Shown here one piece after another: positions 1-7,770 of a stretch of 64,000 bases of DNA (positions are counted from its first letter, which is position 1; each line of letters starts with the position of its first letter). The DNA comes from an uncultured Bacteroides sp. (GTDB lineage Bacteria; Bacteroidota; Bacteroidia; Bacteroidales; Bacteroidaceae). The position numbers were made by a program, and so were the translations under genes. The stretch lies in the NCBI RefSeq assembly GCF_959029255.1, contig NZ_CAUFUE010000009.1, forward strand, positions 1 through 64,000. The letters are read 5' to 3'. The notes under the pieces were generated by a model. That model did no database searches, was not told where the DNA came from, and saw nothing but the letters and a program-made list of their open reading frames with translations.

Positions 1-110
1 CCTCTGTGACCTCTGTGTCCTCTGTGGTGGAAGAAAAATCACCAGTTGCATTTATATCAGTTGCGCCATCATCCGAAGGAAAACCTGCTCCGGCGCTACG
101 CCGGTAAATT
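1..110. repeat. Left arm of inverted repeat flanking cbiMQO
   Basis: Positions 1-31 are the right end of a CCTCTGTG-type hairpin repeat element whose remainder lies before the window. Positions 36-110 form a second unit ending in the short palindrome CCGGCGCTACGCCGG. Reverse-complemented, the same composite occurs at 2872-2993, directly after the cbiMQO operon, with about 80 percent identity and a small gap. No cobalamin-riboswitch core was recognised before cbiM, and no exact TAnnTTTG box was seen. Confidence 0.7.
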
Positions 111-155
111 CTCATTTATCTTCTAATATAAACTATAACTTTAAACTGAACGAAT

Positions 156-1145
156 ATGCACATGGCAGATGCCTTAACCTCTCCTGTGGTAGCGGGAGCG
201 GCAGTTATTGTTTCGGGGACGCTCTTCGTCATAGCGGCGAAAAAAGTAAGAAACAGCTCCCAAGAGAACATTGTTCCCTTGATGGGCGTAATGGGCGCCT
301 TCATTTTCGCGGCACAAATGATTAACTTTTCAATCCCCGGAACCGGTTCGAGCGGACACATCGTGGGTGGTGTATTGCTATCCGCCATACTTGGCCCGTG
401 GGCAGGCTTCATCACGCTGACGTCGGTACTCGTCATCCAATGTCTCATCTTTGCCGATGGCGGTTTGATGGCACTTGGATGCAATATCTTCAACATGGCG
501 GCCTGCACGTGCCTGATAGCCTACCCGTTGCTTTTCAAACCCCTCATGAAGCATCCGGCATCCATGGGTAGAATTATCGGCGTCTCCATCCTCACCTGTG
601 TAGTCGGGCTGGAACTGGGCGCCATTGCCGTAACGCTGGAAACCGAAGCATCGGGCATCACCGCACTGCCCATCGCTCAATTCCTTTGGTTCATGCTCCC
701 CATCCACTTAGTGATAGGTATCGGTGAGGGACTTGCCACGGCTGCCGTCCTCTATTTCGTCCAGAGGTATAAGCCCGAACTCCTGCTGCAAGAACAGAAG
801 CCCGGAACAGTGTCTGCTCCGGTCAGGAATTTCGGAAAGGTGATACTTGCCTTTGCCATACTGGCGCTCTTCTTCGGAATTTCTTTCAGCTGGATGGCAT
901 CTTCCGCCCCCGACGGGCTCGAATGGTCTATCGCCAACGTCACCGGCAGCCCGGAACTCACGGAGAGTTCCGCTTCCACGGCGTATGCAATCACCCGTGG
1001 CATCCAGAAATCCACCGCACTGATGCCCGACTACGATACTTCGTTTGCCGGAATTATAGGCGGCATACTGGTAGTAACCGTTACGTTAGGCGTCACCAGC
1101 TTATTACGTTATAAAAAGAAAATCGCCCCCAAACGTCATGAGTAA
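156..1145 (+). CDS. cbiM: Cobalt/nickel ECF transporter substrate-binding protein CbiM, fused to a CbiN-like tail
   Basis: Membrane S-component of an energy-coupling-factor importer for Co2+ or Ni2+. The mature N-terminus begins Met-His-Met-Ala-Asp; in this family His2 and the free amino terminus chelate the metal. About six hydrophobic segments follow. After residue 225 comes a CbiN-like extension with one membrane segment, a PDGLEW motif near residues 252-257 and a final membrane helix, so CbiM and CbiN are one polypeptide of 329 residues. The next gene, cbiQ, overlaps its end by 8 bases, showing a coupled operon. Choice between cobalt and nickel cannot be made from sequence alone. Confidence 0.9.
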   Translation: MHMADALTSPVVAGAAVIVSGTLFVIAAKKVRNSSQENIVPLMGVMGAFIFAAQMINFSIPGTGSSGHIVGGVLLSAILGPWAGFITLTSVLVIQCLIFADGGLMALGCNIFNMAACTCLIAYPLLFKPLMKHPASMGRIIGVSILTCVVGLELGAIAVTLETEASGITALPIAQFLWFMLPIHLVIGIGEGLATAAVLYFVQRYKPELLLQEQKPGTVSAPVRNFGKVILAFAILALFFGISFSWMASSAPDGLEWSIANVTGSPELTESSASTAYAITRGIQKSTALMPDYDTSFAGIIGGILVVTVTLGVTSLLRYKKKIAPKRHE

Positions 1146-1941
1146 AATAGAGAAGGCACTATACGAACTTAACTCCATGGAACAGGCTTCCCAACTGCGA
1201 AGCCCGCTTCATGCCCTCGACTCAAGGGTCAAGTTGATAGTGACCTTCCTATACCTCATCTGCATGCTTTCGCTTCCGTTAAAGGACCTTTCAAGGCTGA
1301 TTCTTTTCTGCCTTTACCCCATCATCACGTGCGCCATGGCAGGCATTGGTTACGGAACCATCTTCAAGCGTTCACTCATAGTGCTTCCTTTTGTTTTCTT
1401 CATCGGGATATTCAATCCGATACTGGACCGCCAAGTGGTTTTCAGCGTAGGTAACGTAAATATAACAGCGGGATGGATTAGTTTTATTTCTATCCTGCTT
1501 CGCGGCATTCTATCTGCACAAGCCGTATTCCTGCTGATTTACAGTACCGGTTTCTACAACGTTTGCCGGGGCATGCAGCATTTGGGCATCCCCGCCCTGC
1601 TGACTACGCAACTGTTGTTCGTTTACCGGTATATATTCGTGCTGCTTCAAGAAGCCCTGAATATGCACCGCGCCCGTGTATCACGAAGTTTCGGACGTAA
1701 ATCGTACCCCTTCAAGATGTGGGGCATATTTATCGGGCAATTACTCATCCGCACCGTTGAACGTTCACAACGCATTCACCGGGCAATGCTCTCCAGAGGT
1801 TTTTCCGGAAGCATCAAAAGCAACTTCCATCCTCGATGGAGGGTAAATGAGACCTTTTATCTCACCGTCTGGGGCATACTTTTCATCGGCTTACGGGTAT
1901 TTCACTCCATCTCCTTCTTAAGTATCTCTTTTCACCCATAA
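1138..1941 (+). CDS. cbiQ: ECF transporter transmembrane (T) component CbiQ
   Basis: Scaffold membrane protein of the cobalt/nickel ECF importer, linking the substrate-binding subunit to the ATPase. The 267-residue protein has several hydrophobic helices and two cytoplasmic Ala-Arg-x type coupling motifs, seen here as ARVSRS (about residues 178-183) and AMLSRGFSG (about 214-222), which dock onto the ATPase in known ECF transporters. Its start overlaps the end of cbiM by 8 bases, and cbiO begins 12 bases after its stop. Length and motif placement are normal for CbiQ. Confidence 0.92.
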   Translation: MSKIEKALYELNSMEQASQLRSPLHALDSRVKLIVTFLYLICMLSLPLKDLSRLILFCLYPIITCAMAGIGYGTIFKRSLIVLPFVFFIGIFNPILDRQVVFSVGNVNITAGWISFISILLRGILSAQAVFLLIYSTGFYNVCRGMQHLGIPALLTTQLLFVYRYIFVLLQEALNMHRARVSRSFGRKSYPFKMWGIFIGQLLIRTVERSQRIHRAMLSRGFSGSIKSNFHPRWRVNETFYLTVWGILFIGLRVFHSISFLSISFHP

Positions 1942-1953
1942 AACCGTTCAGAC

Positions 1954-2667
1954 ATGAGCCACCATTACATCCAATTCGACCGCGTTCACTATTCCTATCC
2001 CAACGGCTATGAAGCCTTGAAAGGAATATCTTTCCGCATTACCCATGGAGAGAAGGTGGCCGTTATCGGTGCAAACGGAGCGGGGAAATCGACCTTGATA
2101 CTCCACATCAACGGGCTGCTACTGCCCACCGAAGGGACTGTCAATGTCGGCGACATCCCCATCTGCCGCAAGACGCTCCCCATCATCCGCCAAACCGTAG
2201 GCATGGTTTTCCAGGACCCGGACGACCAGTTATTCATGCCCACCGTGGAAGAGGATGTAGCCTTCGGCCCCATCAACATGAAACTCCCGCCAGCCGAAGT
2301 GGAGCGCCGGGTGGCAAAAGCGCTCGAAGCTGTCGGAGCCGATTCCCTCAGAAAACGGGCAAGTTATCAACTCTCCGGCGGACAAAAAAGAAGTGTAGCC
2401 ATTGCCACCGTGCTCTCCATGGAGCCCGACATATTGGTGATGGACGAGCCTACCTCCAACCTAGACCCCAGAGCAAGGCGCCTCATCATCAACCAGATAA
2501 AAACATTTACCCATACTTGTCTCATTACCACCCATGACCTTGAATTGGTGAAAGAGCTATGCGCACGTACCATTATCATGAAGGATGGAATGATTATAGC
2601 AGACGGAAATACAAAGGAGATATTCAATAATGCGGAATTGCTGGAAGAAGGAGGGTTGCTGTATTGA
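1954..2667 (+). CDS. cbiO: Cobalt/nickel ECF transporter ATPase CbiO
   Basis: ATP-binding subunit that powers the CbiMQO importer. The sequence shows a complete ABC ATPase of 237 residues: Walker A GANGAGKST near residue 39, Q-loop (FQDPDDQLF, typical of ECF ATPases), signature LSGGQKR near 140, Walker B ILVMDEPTSNLD near 160 and a switch histidine in TTHD. Only one ATPase gene is present, so it should act as a homodimer. It closes the operon; an inverted copy of the upstream repeat starts about 200 bases after its stop codon. Confidence 0.94.
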   Translation: MSHHYIQFDRVHYSYPNGYEALKGISFRITHGEKVAVIGANGAGKSTLILHINGLLLPTEGTVNVGDIPICRKTLPIIRQTVGMVFQDPDDQLFMPTVEEDVAFGPINMKLPPAEVERRVAKALEAVGADSLRKRASYQLSGGQKRSVAIATVLSMEPDILVMDEPTSNLDPRARRLIINQIKTFTHTCLITTHDLELVKELCARTIIMKDGMIIADGNTKEIFNNAELLEEGGLLY

Positions 2668-2871
2668 TGCATGATGGAAAACTTCGCAGAGAAACTATGC
2701 AATTACCACAATCCTTTAAAGAATTTCAGACCATTTACAGCCCCATCCATACCTGCACCCTACCTGAGCCGTACCCGGTCCGTACCAAGTCCAATCCTAT
2801 AGATACGGAGCAAATACGGTTCTGGTATAGCCCGGGCAAGAAAGAAAAGGAAGAATGGGACAATAAATGGG

Positions 2872-2993
2872 AATTTACCGGCGTAGCGCCGGAGCAAGGT
2901 TTCCTTTCGGATGACAGCGCAAGTGATATAAATGCAGCCAGGCTTTAAATGATGATTCTTCTTTCACCACAGAGGACACAGAGGTCACAGAGG
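2872..2993. repeat. Right arm of inverted repeat flanking cbiMQO
   Basis: This is the reverse-complement counterpart of positions 1-110: a CCGGCGTAGCGCCGG palindrome, a GTGATATAAATGCA stretch, then the CACCACAGAGG element end. The two arms bracket the three-gene transporter operon and nothing else. Such an arrangement could have arisen by insertion of two repeats in opposite orientation or by mobilisation of the operon; the sequence does not decide. A third copy of the palindrome unit, direct with respect to the first, is at 3206-3256. Confidence 0.7.
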
Positions 2994-3200
2994 TTTTTAA
3001 TTTTTTCGACGCGGATTGGGCGGATTAAGCGGATTTAAATTTTTCAGACGCAGATGACACAGATGACGCAGATTCTTTTAGTAGTAGCAACAAAGTAAAA
3101 AATCAACTTAATCAGCTTAATCCGCTAAATCCGCGTCGAAAAAATCAAAGACACAGCGCAGCCTTAAAATCTGCGTCATCTGCGTCATCCGCGTCTGAAA
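2964..3200. repeat. Hairpin repeat element, copy B (right end missing)
   Basis: About 237 bp homologous to the complete 26602-26873 element. It starts with the terminal CACCACAGAGGACACAGAGG and contains internal complementary arms (CGACGCGGATT near 3008 against AATCCGCGTCG near 3128, and CAGACGCAGATGAC near 3046 against GTCATCTGCGTC-type sequence near 3175). The expected right terminal repeat is absent; instead a GGAAAACCTGCTCCGG palindrome unit follows. No open reading frame of its own is visible, so it is a non-coding repeat. Confidence 0.75.
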
Positions 3201-3205
3201 ATACC

Positions 3206-3256
3206 CCATCCGAAAGGAAAACCTGCTCCGGCGCTACGCCGGTAAATTATCATTTC
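3206..3256 (+). repeat. Short palindromic repeat unit, third copy
   Basis: The unit runs from ATCCGAAAGG through the hairpin CCGGCGCTACGCCGG to GTAAATTATCATTT. It repeats 73-118 directly and the cbiO-downstream copy in inverse orientation. The 6-bp stem with CTA loop resembles a REP-like palindrome in design, although no link to a known REP family or RAYT transposase can be shown here. Confidence 0.6.
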
Positions 3257-3328
3257 AACTCCCTATTTTACTACTATCCCCTAACTCTCAATCATCAATG
3301 AATTAACCTCTGCTATTGCCTATATCTA

Positions 3329-3506
3329 ATTTCCCATTGCCTAAAATATAACCGTCCGACATCTATTTAATTATCGTCCAACATATATATTCTTATCGTC
3401 CGGCATATATCAGACGATAAGAAAACATTATTGGGACGATTAAATATTAGTAAGGAAAGGATTAATAATTAGTAAATGAGGTATCAATCGCTAGTAAATA
3501 AGGAAT
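3329..3506. repeat. 22-bp-period iteron-like array upstream of parA
   Basis: Units on the + strand start at 3351, 3373 and 3395 with A(C/T)CGTCC(A/G)(A/G)CAT, a weaker one at 3329. After a near-palindromic centre the same motif appears on the - strand with units 3419-3440, 3441-3462, 3463-3484 and 3485-3506. Every step is 22 bp except one base at the strand switch. Adjacent units match at 11 to 16 of 22 positions. The period of two helical turns would place each motif on the same DNA face. It ends about 260 bp before the parA start; function is unknown. Confidence 0.65.
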
Positions 3507-3578
3507 AGTTTCCTTTGAAATAAATCTTAATCTTCTGCAAGTGAGACAAAAAAGGCGCTTCATTTCAAGAGAAATACG

Positions 3579-3586
3579 TATATTTG
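3579..3586 (+). promoter_or_regulatory. -7 box for parA
   Basis: TATATTTG matches the Bacteroides -7 consensus TAnnTTTG. A start near 3590 would give parA a leader of about 174 nt, which contains a possible ACCTGT/ACAGGT stem near 3648-3673. No convincing TTTG -33 box is seen at the usual spacing. Confidence 0.45.
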
Positions 3587-3763
3587 CCTTCTAATATAGA
3601 GAAAAATGTGCATTAAGCCCCGTTTGAGGGCAAAATGAGCGGAAAGAACCTGTGAGTTATTAACAAAACAGGTGACTTATCAACCGTTTTTGCAATCTTT
3701 CTCTTTTTTAGTAGGTGCTATTCGGAATTATCACTTATTTCGCTGCCAATAAACATTGAGATT

Positions 3764-4531
3764 ATGGGAAAAATAATTGCTTTGGCAAATCAAAAAGGTG
3801 GTGTAGGAAAGACAACAACGACAATCAACCTCGCAGCTTCCCTCGCCACACTTGAAAAGAAAGTACTTGTTGTAGACGCTGACCCGCAGGCTAATGCTTC
3901 TTCAGGACTCGGCGTGGACATCAAGCAGGCAGAATGTACTATCTATGAATGTATTATTGACCGTGCTAATGTGCGCGACGCAATCCATGACACAGAGATT
4001 GATACATTGAAAGTGATATCCTCCCACATCAATCTGGTAGGTGCCGAAATAGAGATGCTCAACCTCAAAAACCGTGAAAAGATATTGAAAGAAGTGCTCT
4101 CTCCGCTGAAAGAAGAGTTTGACTATATTTTGATAGACTGTTCACCGTCATTGGGCTTGATTACAGTAAACGCATTGACTGCCGCAGACTCGGTTATCAT
4201 CCCCGTACAGGCGGAATATTTCGCTTTGGAGGGAATCAGCAAACTGCTGAATACCATCAAAATCATCAAGTCCAAGCTGAACCCTTCACTCGAAATCGAA
4301 GGTTTCCTGCTGACGATGTACGACTCACGTTTGCGCCAGGCTAATCAGATTTACGACGAAGTGAAACGCCACTTCCAGGAACTGGTGTTTGATACCGTCA
4401 TTCAGCGTAATGTCAAGCTGAGCGAGGCTCCCAGCTATGGTCTGCCCACCATCTTATATGATGCGGACTCTACCGGAGCTAAAAATCATATAGCATTAGC
4501 CAAAGAATTAATCAACCGGAATGAAAAATAA
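3764..4531 (+). CDS. parA: Chromosome-partitioning ATPase ParA (Soj)
   Basis: Walker-type ATPase that binds DNA non-specifically when ATP-bound and positions ParB-parS complexes to segregate chromosome origins. The 255-residue protein opens with the deviant Walker A motif KGGVGKTTTT (residues 10-19), followed by DADPQANAS and the DCSPSLGL Walker B region. It lacks the N-terminal helix-turn-helix of plasmid ParA type Ia, so it is the chromosomal Soj type. parB follows 64 bases later. The 22-bp array upstream is the only obvious candidate control or binding region. Confidence 0.95.
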   Translation: MGKIIALANQKGGVGKTTTTINLAASLATLEKKVLVVDADPQANASSGLGVDIKQAECTIYECIIDRANVRDAIHDTEIDTLKVISSHINLVGAEIEMLNLKNREKILKEVLSPLKEEFDYILIDCSPSLGLITVNALTAADSVIIPVQAEYFALEGISKLLNTIKIIKSKLNPSLEIEGFLLTMYDSRLRQANQIYDEVKRHFQELVFDTVIQRNVKLSEAPSYGLPTILYDADSTGAKNHIALAKELINRNEK

Positions 4532-4595
4532 CGATTCGTTATATTCCGAGAGGATTAAATAGTAAATTGTAAATCGTAAAATTGTAAATAAATAG

Positions 4596-5483
4596 ATGGC
4601 ACAAAAAAGAAGCGCATTAGGACGGGGGCTGGATGCCCTGCTCTCTATGGATGAAGTGCAGACTGAAGGTTCTTCCTCCATTAATGAAATTGAATTATCA
4701 AAGATTGCCGTCAATCCCAACCAGCCACGTCATGAGTTTGACCAGGTTGCGTTACAGGAACTTGCCGATTCAATCTCGGAGATAGGAATTATCCAACCTA
4801 TCACGTTGCGCAAGCTGTCTGAAGATGAATATCAGATTATTGCCGGAGAACGCCGCTTCCGGGCTTCGCAACTTGCCGGACTGACAAGTATCCCCGCTTA
4901 TATCCGTACGGCCGACGACGAGAACGTCATGGAAATGGCACTCATCGAAAACATACAGCGCGAAGATCTGAACTCCGTGGAAATCGCCCTCGCCTATCAG
5001 CACCTGCTGGAACAATATGGACTGACCCAGGAACGGCTCAGCGAACGGGTAGGAAAGAAACGTACCACAATTGCCAACTACCTGCGCCTGTTGAAGCTGC
5101 CCGCCCCTATCCAGATGGGATTGCAGAACAAACAGATAGATATGGGACACGCCCGTGCACTGGTGACGCTGGGCGACCCTAAGCTGCAAGTGAAGATTTT
5201 CGAAGAAATCCTTGAACACGGCTATTCCGTGCGCAAGGTGGAAGAAATTGTAAAATCCCTGAGCGAAGGAGAAACCGTGAAAAGCGGCGACCGCAAAATC
5301 GCCCCCAAACGTGCCAAGCTGCCCGAAGAATTCAATATGCTGAAACAACAGCTTTCAAGTTTCTTCAGCACGAAAGTACAGCTGACTTGTTCGGAGAAAG
5401 GAAAAGGGAAAATCAGTATCCCATTCAGTAACGAAGAAGAACTAGAACGTATCATTGGAATTCTGGATACGCTGAAAAAATAA
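4596..5483 (+). CDS. parB: Chromosome-partitioning protein ParB (Spo0J)
   Basis: DNA-binding CTPase that loads at parS sites and spreads, recruiting ParA and SMC. The 295-residue sequence has the N-terminal ParB/Srx domain (about residues 30-125) with the CTP-binding GERRFRAS motif near residue 83, a central helix-turn-helix region (about 135-175) that reads parS, and a C-terminal dimerisation segment. It is directly followed by a DUF5683 gene with no intergenic base. I did not find a canonical parS palindrome (GTTTCACGTGAAAC type) in the window. Confidence 0.95.
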   Translation: MAQKRSALGRGLDALLSMDEVQTEGSSSINEIELSKIAVNPNQPRHEFDQVALQELADSISEIGIIQPITLRKLSEDEYQIIAGERRFRASQLAGLTSIPAYIRTADDENVMEMALIENIQREDLNSVEIALAYQHLLEQYGLTQERLSERVGKKRTTIANYLRLLKLPAPIQMGLQNKQIDMGHARALVTLGDPKLQVKIFEEILEHGYSVRKVEEIVKSLSEGETVKSGDRKIAPKRAKLPEEFNMLKQQLSSFFSTKVQLTCSEKGKGKISIPFSNEEELERIIGILDTLKK

Positions 5484-6335
5484 ATGGCAAAGAAAAGAAG
5501 AATATATAAAATTTGTATCGCCCTGCTGCTTTGTTTCCTGCAAACGGCAGGGATTGCTATGTATGGTCAGAACCGTCCGCGCGCCGCTGCCAAACGCATA
5601 CACAGGCAGCTGACCGATACGCTCAACACCCAGCGACAGCCGCTGCTTCCGCTCAACGATAGCCTGAACCTTGAGCCGGTCAATCCTGCCCTCAACCGGA
5701 CAGTTGCCACGACAGACAGTTTGGCCATTGCCGACAGCATCGCTGCGGAAAACAAAAAGAAACTGCTGGAAATGACTGCCAGTCCCGAATTAAAAGAGCA
5801 ACCGGTGCCTACAGACAGTATCAAGAAGGAAGTCAACAAAAAAATATGGGTACCCAACCCGACAAAAGCGACTTGGCTAGCCCTTGTCATCCCCGGTGGC
5901 GGGCAAATCTATAACCGCAAGTATTGGAAACTTCCCATCATTTACGGCGGATTTGCCGGATGCGCATACGCCCTGACTTGGAATAGTAAAATGTATAAAG
6001 ACTACTCCACCGCCTACAAAGATGCCATGAACGGGAAAATGAACTCCAGCAGCATCACAGACTTGCTGCCTCCAGGATATACCATTTCCGAAAGCCAGTT
6101 GAAAGAGTTGCTGAGAAAACGAAAGGACACTTTCCGCCGATATCGCGACCTGAGTATTTTCGCTTTCATCGGTGTATATCTGATATCCGTCATCGATGCA
6201 TACGTAGATGCCGAATTATCCAACTTTGATATCACTCCCGACCTGAGCATGAGGGTGGAGCCTACGGTTATCAACAATCAGATGACCGGTTCTTCGAGCA
6301 AGTCGGTGGGGGTACAATGCAGTTTCCGATTTTGA
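5484..6335 (+). CDS. DUF5683 domain membrane protein
   Basis: Protein of 283 residues starting immediately after the parB stop codon, so translation is probably coupled. It has an N-terminal hydrophobic signal segment (about residues 9-27), a Pro/Asp/Ser-rich region, then a block with WVPNPTKATWLALVIPGGGQ near residues 117-136, the hallmark of DUF5683, followed by hydrophobic segments. The family is common next to parAB in Bacteroidetes and its role is unknown; envelope location is inferred from the hydrophobic segments. Confidence 0.8.
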   Translation: MAKKRRIYKICIALLLCFLQTAGIAMYGQNRPRAAAKRIHRQLTDTLNTQRQPLLPLNDSLNLEPVNPALNRTVATTDSLAIADSIAAENKKKLLEMTASPELKEQPVPTDSIKKEVNKKIWVPNPTKATWLALVIPGGGQIYNRKYWKLPIIYGGFAGCAYALTWNSKMYKDYSTAYKDAMNGKMNSSSITDLLPPGYTISESQLKELLRKRKDTFRRYRDLSIFAFIGVYLISVIDAYVDAELSNFDITPDLSMRVEPTVINNQMTGSSSKSVGVQCSFRF

Positions 6336-6383
6336 ATAAAACCCGATAAGTTTGAATAAAACCCGAATAAAATAGATATACTC

Positions 6384-7697
6384 ATGACAAACAAACCTAC
6401 ATACATGAAGAAGATAATAGCCGGTTCCTCACTACTGTTCTGCGCCCTGTTCGTTGCCCCGCAACTGCATGCGCAGGAAAGCGTAGATGTAATTATCCGT
6501 GAAAACGGAACGGAACGCCGCGAAATAATCGATTTGCCAACAAGTATGACCTATCCGCTGGACAGCCTGCTCAATGACTGGAAAGCAAAAAACTATATCG
6601 ATTTAGGAAAGGATTGCAGCACTTCAACCATTAATCCCGAATTCAGTGACTCGATATACATCGACCGGCTTTCGCGCATGCCGACCGTTATGGAAATGCC
6701 GTATAACGAAATTATACGTAAGTTCATCGACATGTACACCGGACGCCTGCGCAACCAGGTGGCATTTATGCTGAGCGCCTGCAACTTCTACATGCCTATC
6801 TTTGAAGAAGCGCTCGATGCATACGGGCTACCCCTCGAACTGAAATACCTGCCTATCATCGAATCGGCGCTCAATCCTTCCGCCGTATCGCGTGCAGGCG
6901 CCGCAGGATTGTGGCAGTTCATGCTGCAAACCGGAAAGATTTACGGACTGGAAAGCAACAGCCTGGTAGACGAACGCCGCGACCCGATAAAAGCGACCTG
7001 GGCCGCCGCACGCTATCTGAAAGACATGTACGCCATTTACCAAGACTGGAATCTGGTAATCGCGGCTTATAACTGCGGTCCCGGAACCATCAATAAGGCT
7101 ATCCGCCGTGCCGGAGGGAAAACAGATTATTGGGAAATCTACAATTACCTGCCCAAAGAGACACGTGGCTATGTGCCTGCCTTCATTGCCGCCAACTATG
7201 TGATGACTTATTATTGCAAGCACAACATCTGCCCGATGGAAACCAACATACCGGATGCCACCGACACGGTACAGGTGAACCGTAATCTCCACTTTGAACA
7301 AATAGCCGATGTATGCGGCATCAAGATGGATGAAATCAAGAGCCTGAATCCACAATTCAAGAAGAACATCATCCCGGGAGATAACAAAGCGCAGACTCTC
7401 CGTCTTCCGATAAACTATATCAGCACATTTATTGACAAGCAGGATACTATCTATGCTCATCGTAGCGCCGAGTTATTCAAAAACCGCAAAGTGGTTGCCG
7501 CTGCCGATACTCGTAGCACGGCACGCAGCAAAGGAAGTACTCCCAAAGGAAGCCCCACTTATCATAAAATAAGTAATGGGGAAACTTTATCTACCATTGC
7601 CCGTAAGTATGGTGTCACCGTCAATCAGCTGAAAAGTTGGAACGGACTGAGCAATACGAAGATTAACGCAGGGAAACGGTTGAAGATTTATAAATAA
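6384..7697 (+). CDS. Membrane-bound lytic murein transglycosylase, MltD-like, with LysM
   Basis: Cleaves peptidoglycan glycan strands to 1,6-anhydro-muropeptides in the periplasm. A signal peptide (MKKIIAG... ending LHAQ) is present; a second ATG at 6405 gives the cleaner signal sequence and may be the real start. The SLT domain (about residues 135-270) carries the catalytic Glu in PIIESALNP near residue 160, then GLWQFM and AAYNCGPGT. A LysM-like part lies in the middle and a clear LysM domain ends the protein (GETLSTIARKYGVTVNQLKS). It sits between the parAB genes and relA/spoT. Confidence 0.9.
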   Translation: MTNKPTYMKKIIAGSSLLFCALFVAPQLHAQESVDVIIRENGTERREIIDLPTSMTYPLDSLLNDWKAKNYIDLGKDCSTSTINPEFSDSIYIDRLSRMPTVMEMPYNEIIRKFIDMYTGRLRNQVAFMLSACNFYMPIFEEALDAYGLPLELKYLPIIESALNPSAVSRAGAAGLWQFMLQTGKIYGLESNSLVDERRDPIKATWAAARYLKDMYAIYQDWNLVIAAYNCGPGTINKAIRRAGGKTDYWEIYNYLPKETRGYVPAFIAANYVMTYYCKHNICPMETNIPDATDTVQVNRNLHFEQIADVCGIKMDEIKSLNPQFKKNIIPGDNKAQTLRLPINYISTFIDKQDTIYAHRSAELFKNRKVVAAADTRSTARSKGSTPKGSPTYHKISNGETLSTIARKYGVTVNQLKSWNGLSNTKINAGKRLKIYK

Positions 7698-7711
7698 TAA
7701 AGTGCCAAATG

Positions 7712-7742
7712 CTTGCCCCGTGTTGAAAATTGCTTATTTTTG
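7712..7742 (+). promoter_or_regulatory. Promoter of the relA/spoT gene
   Basis: CTTG at 7712-7715 and TATTTTTG at 7735-7742 are separated by 19 bp, the usual Bacteroides -33/-7 spacing. Transcription would start near 7746, which favours the ATG at 7771 over the one at 7753. Confidence 0.65.
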
Positions 7743-7770
7743 CAGAAAGTGAATGAAAGGAGAACAGTAT

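Noticed and set aside
1..155. Cobalamin riboswitch before cbiM
   Set aside because: No B12-box-like core was recognised; the leader is made of dispersed repeat sequence shared with non-B12 locations at 2872-2993 and 3206-3256.
2664..2948. Open frame of 94 codons after cbiO
   Set aside because: Its 3' third lies inside the inverted repeat unit, composition is low in normal protein signals, no motif is seen, and the frame in the related repeat copies is not kept. Treated as repeat-derived.
3329..3506. 22-bp periodic array as a CRISPR
   Set aside because: The units are degenerate, contiguous without distinct spacers and change strand midway; no cas gene is nearby.
3590..3763. Chromosomal origin with DnaA boxes before parA
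   Set aside because: Only loose matches (TTATTAACA, TTATCAACC) were seen; there is no cluster of TTATNCACA and no dnaA gene nearby.
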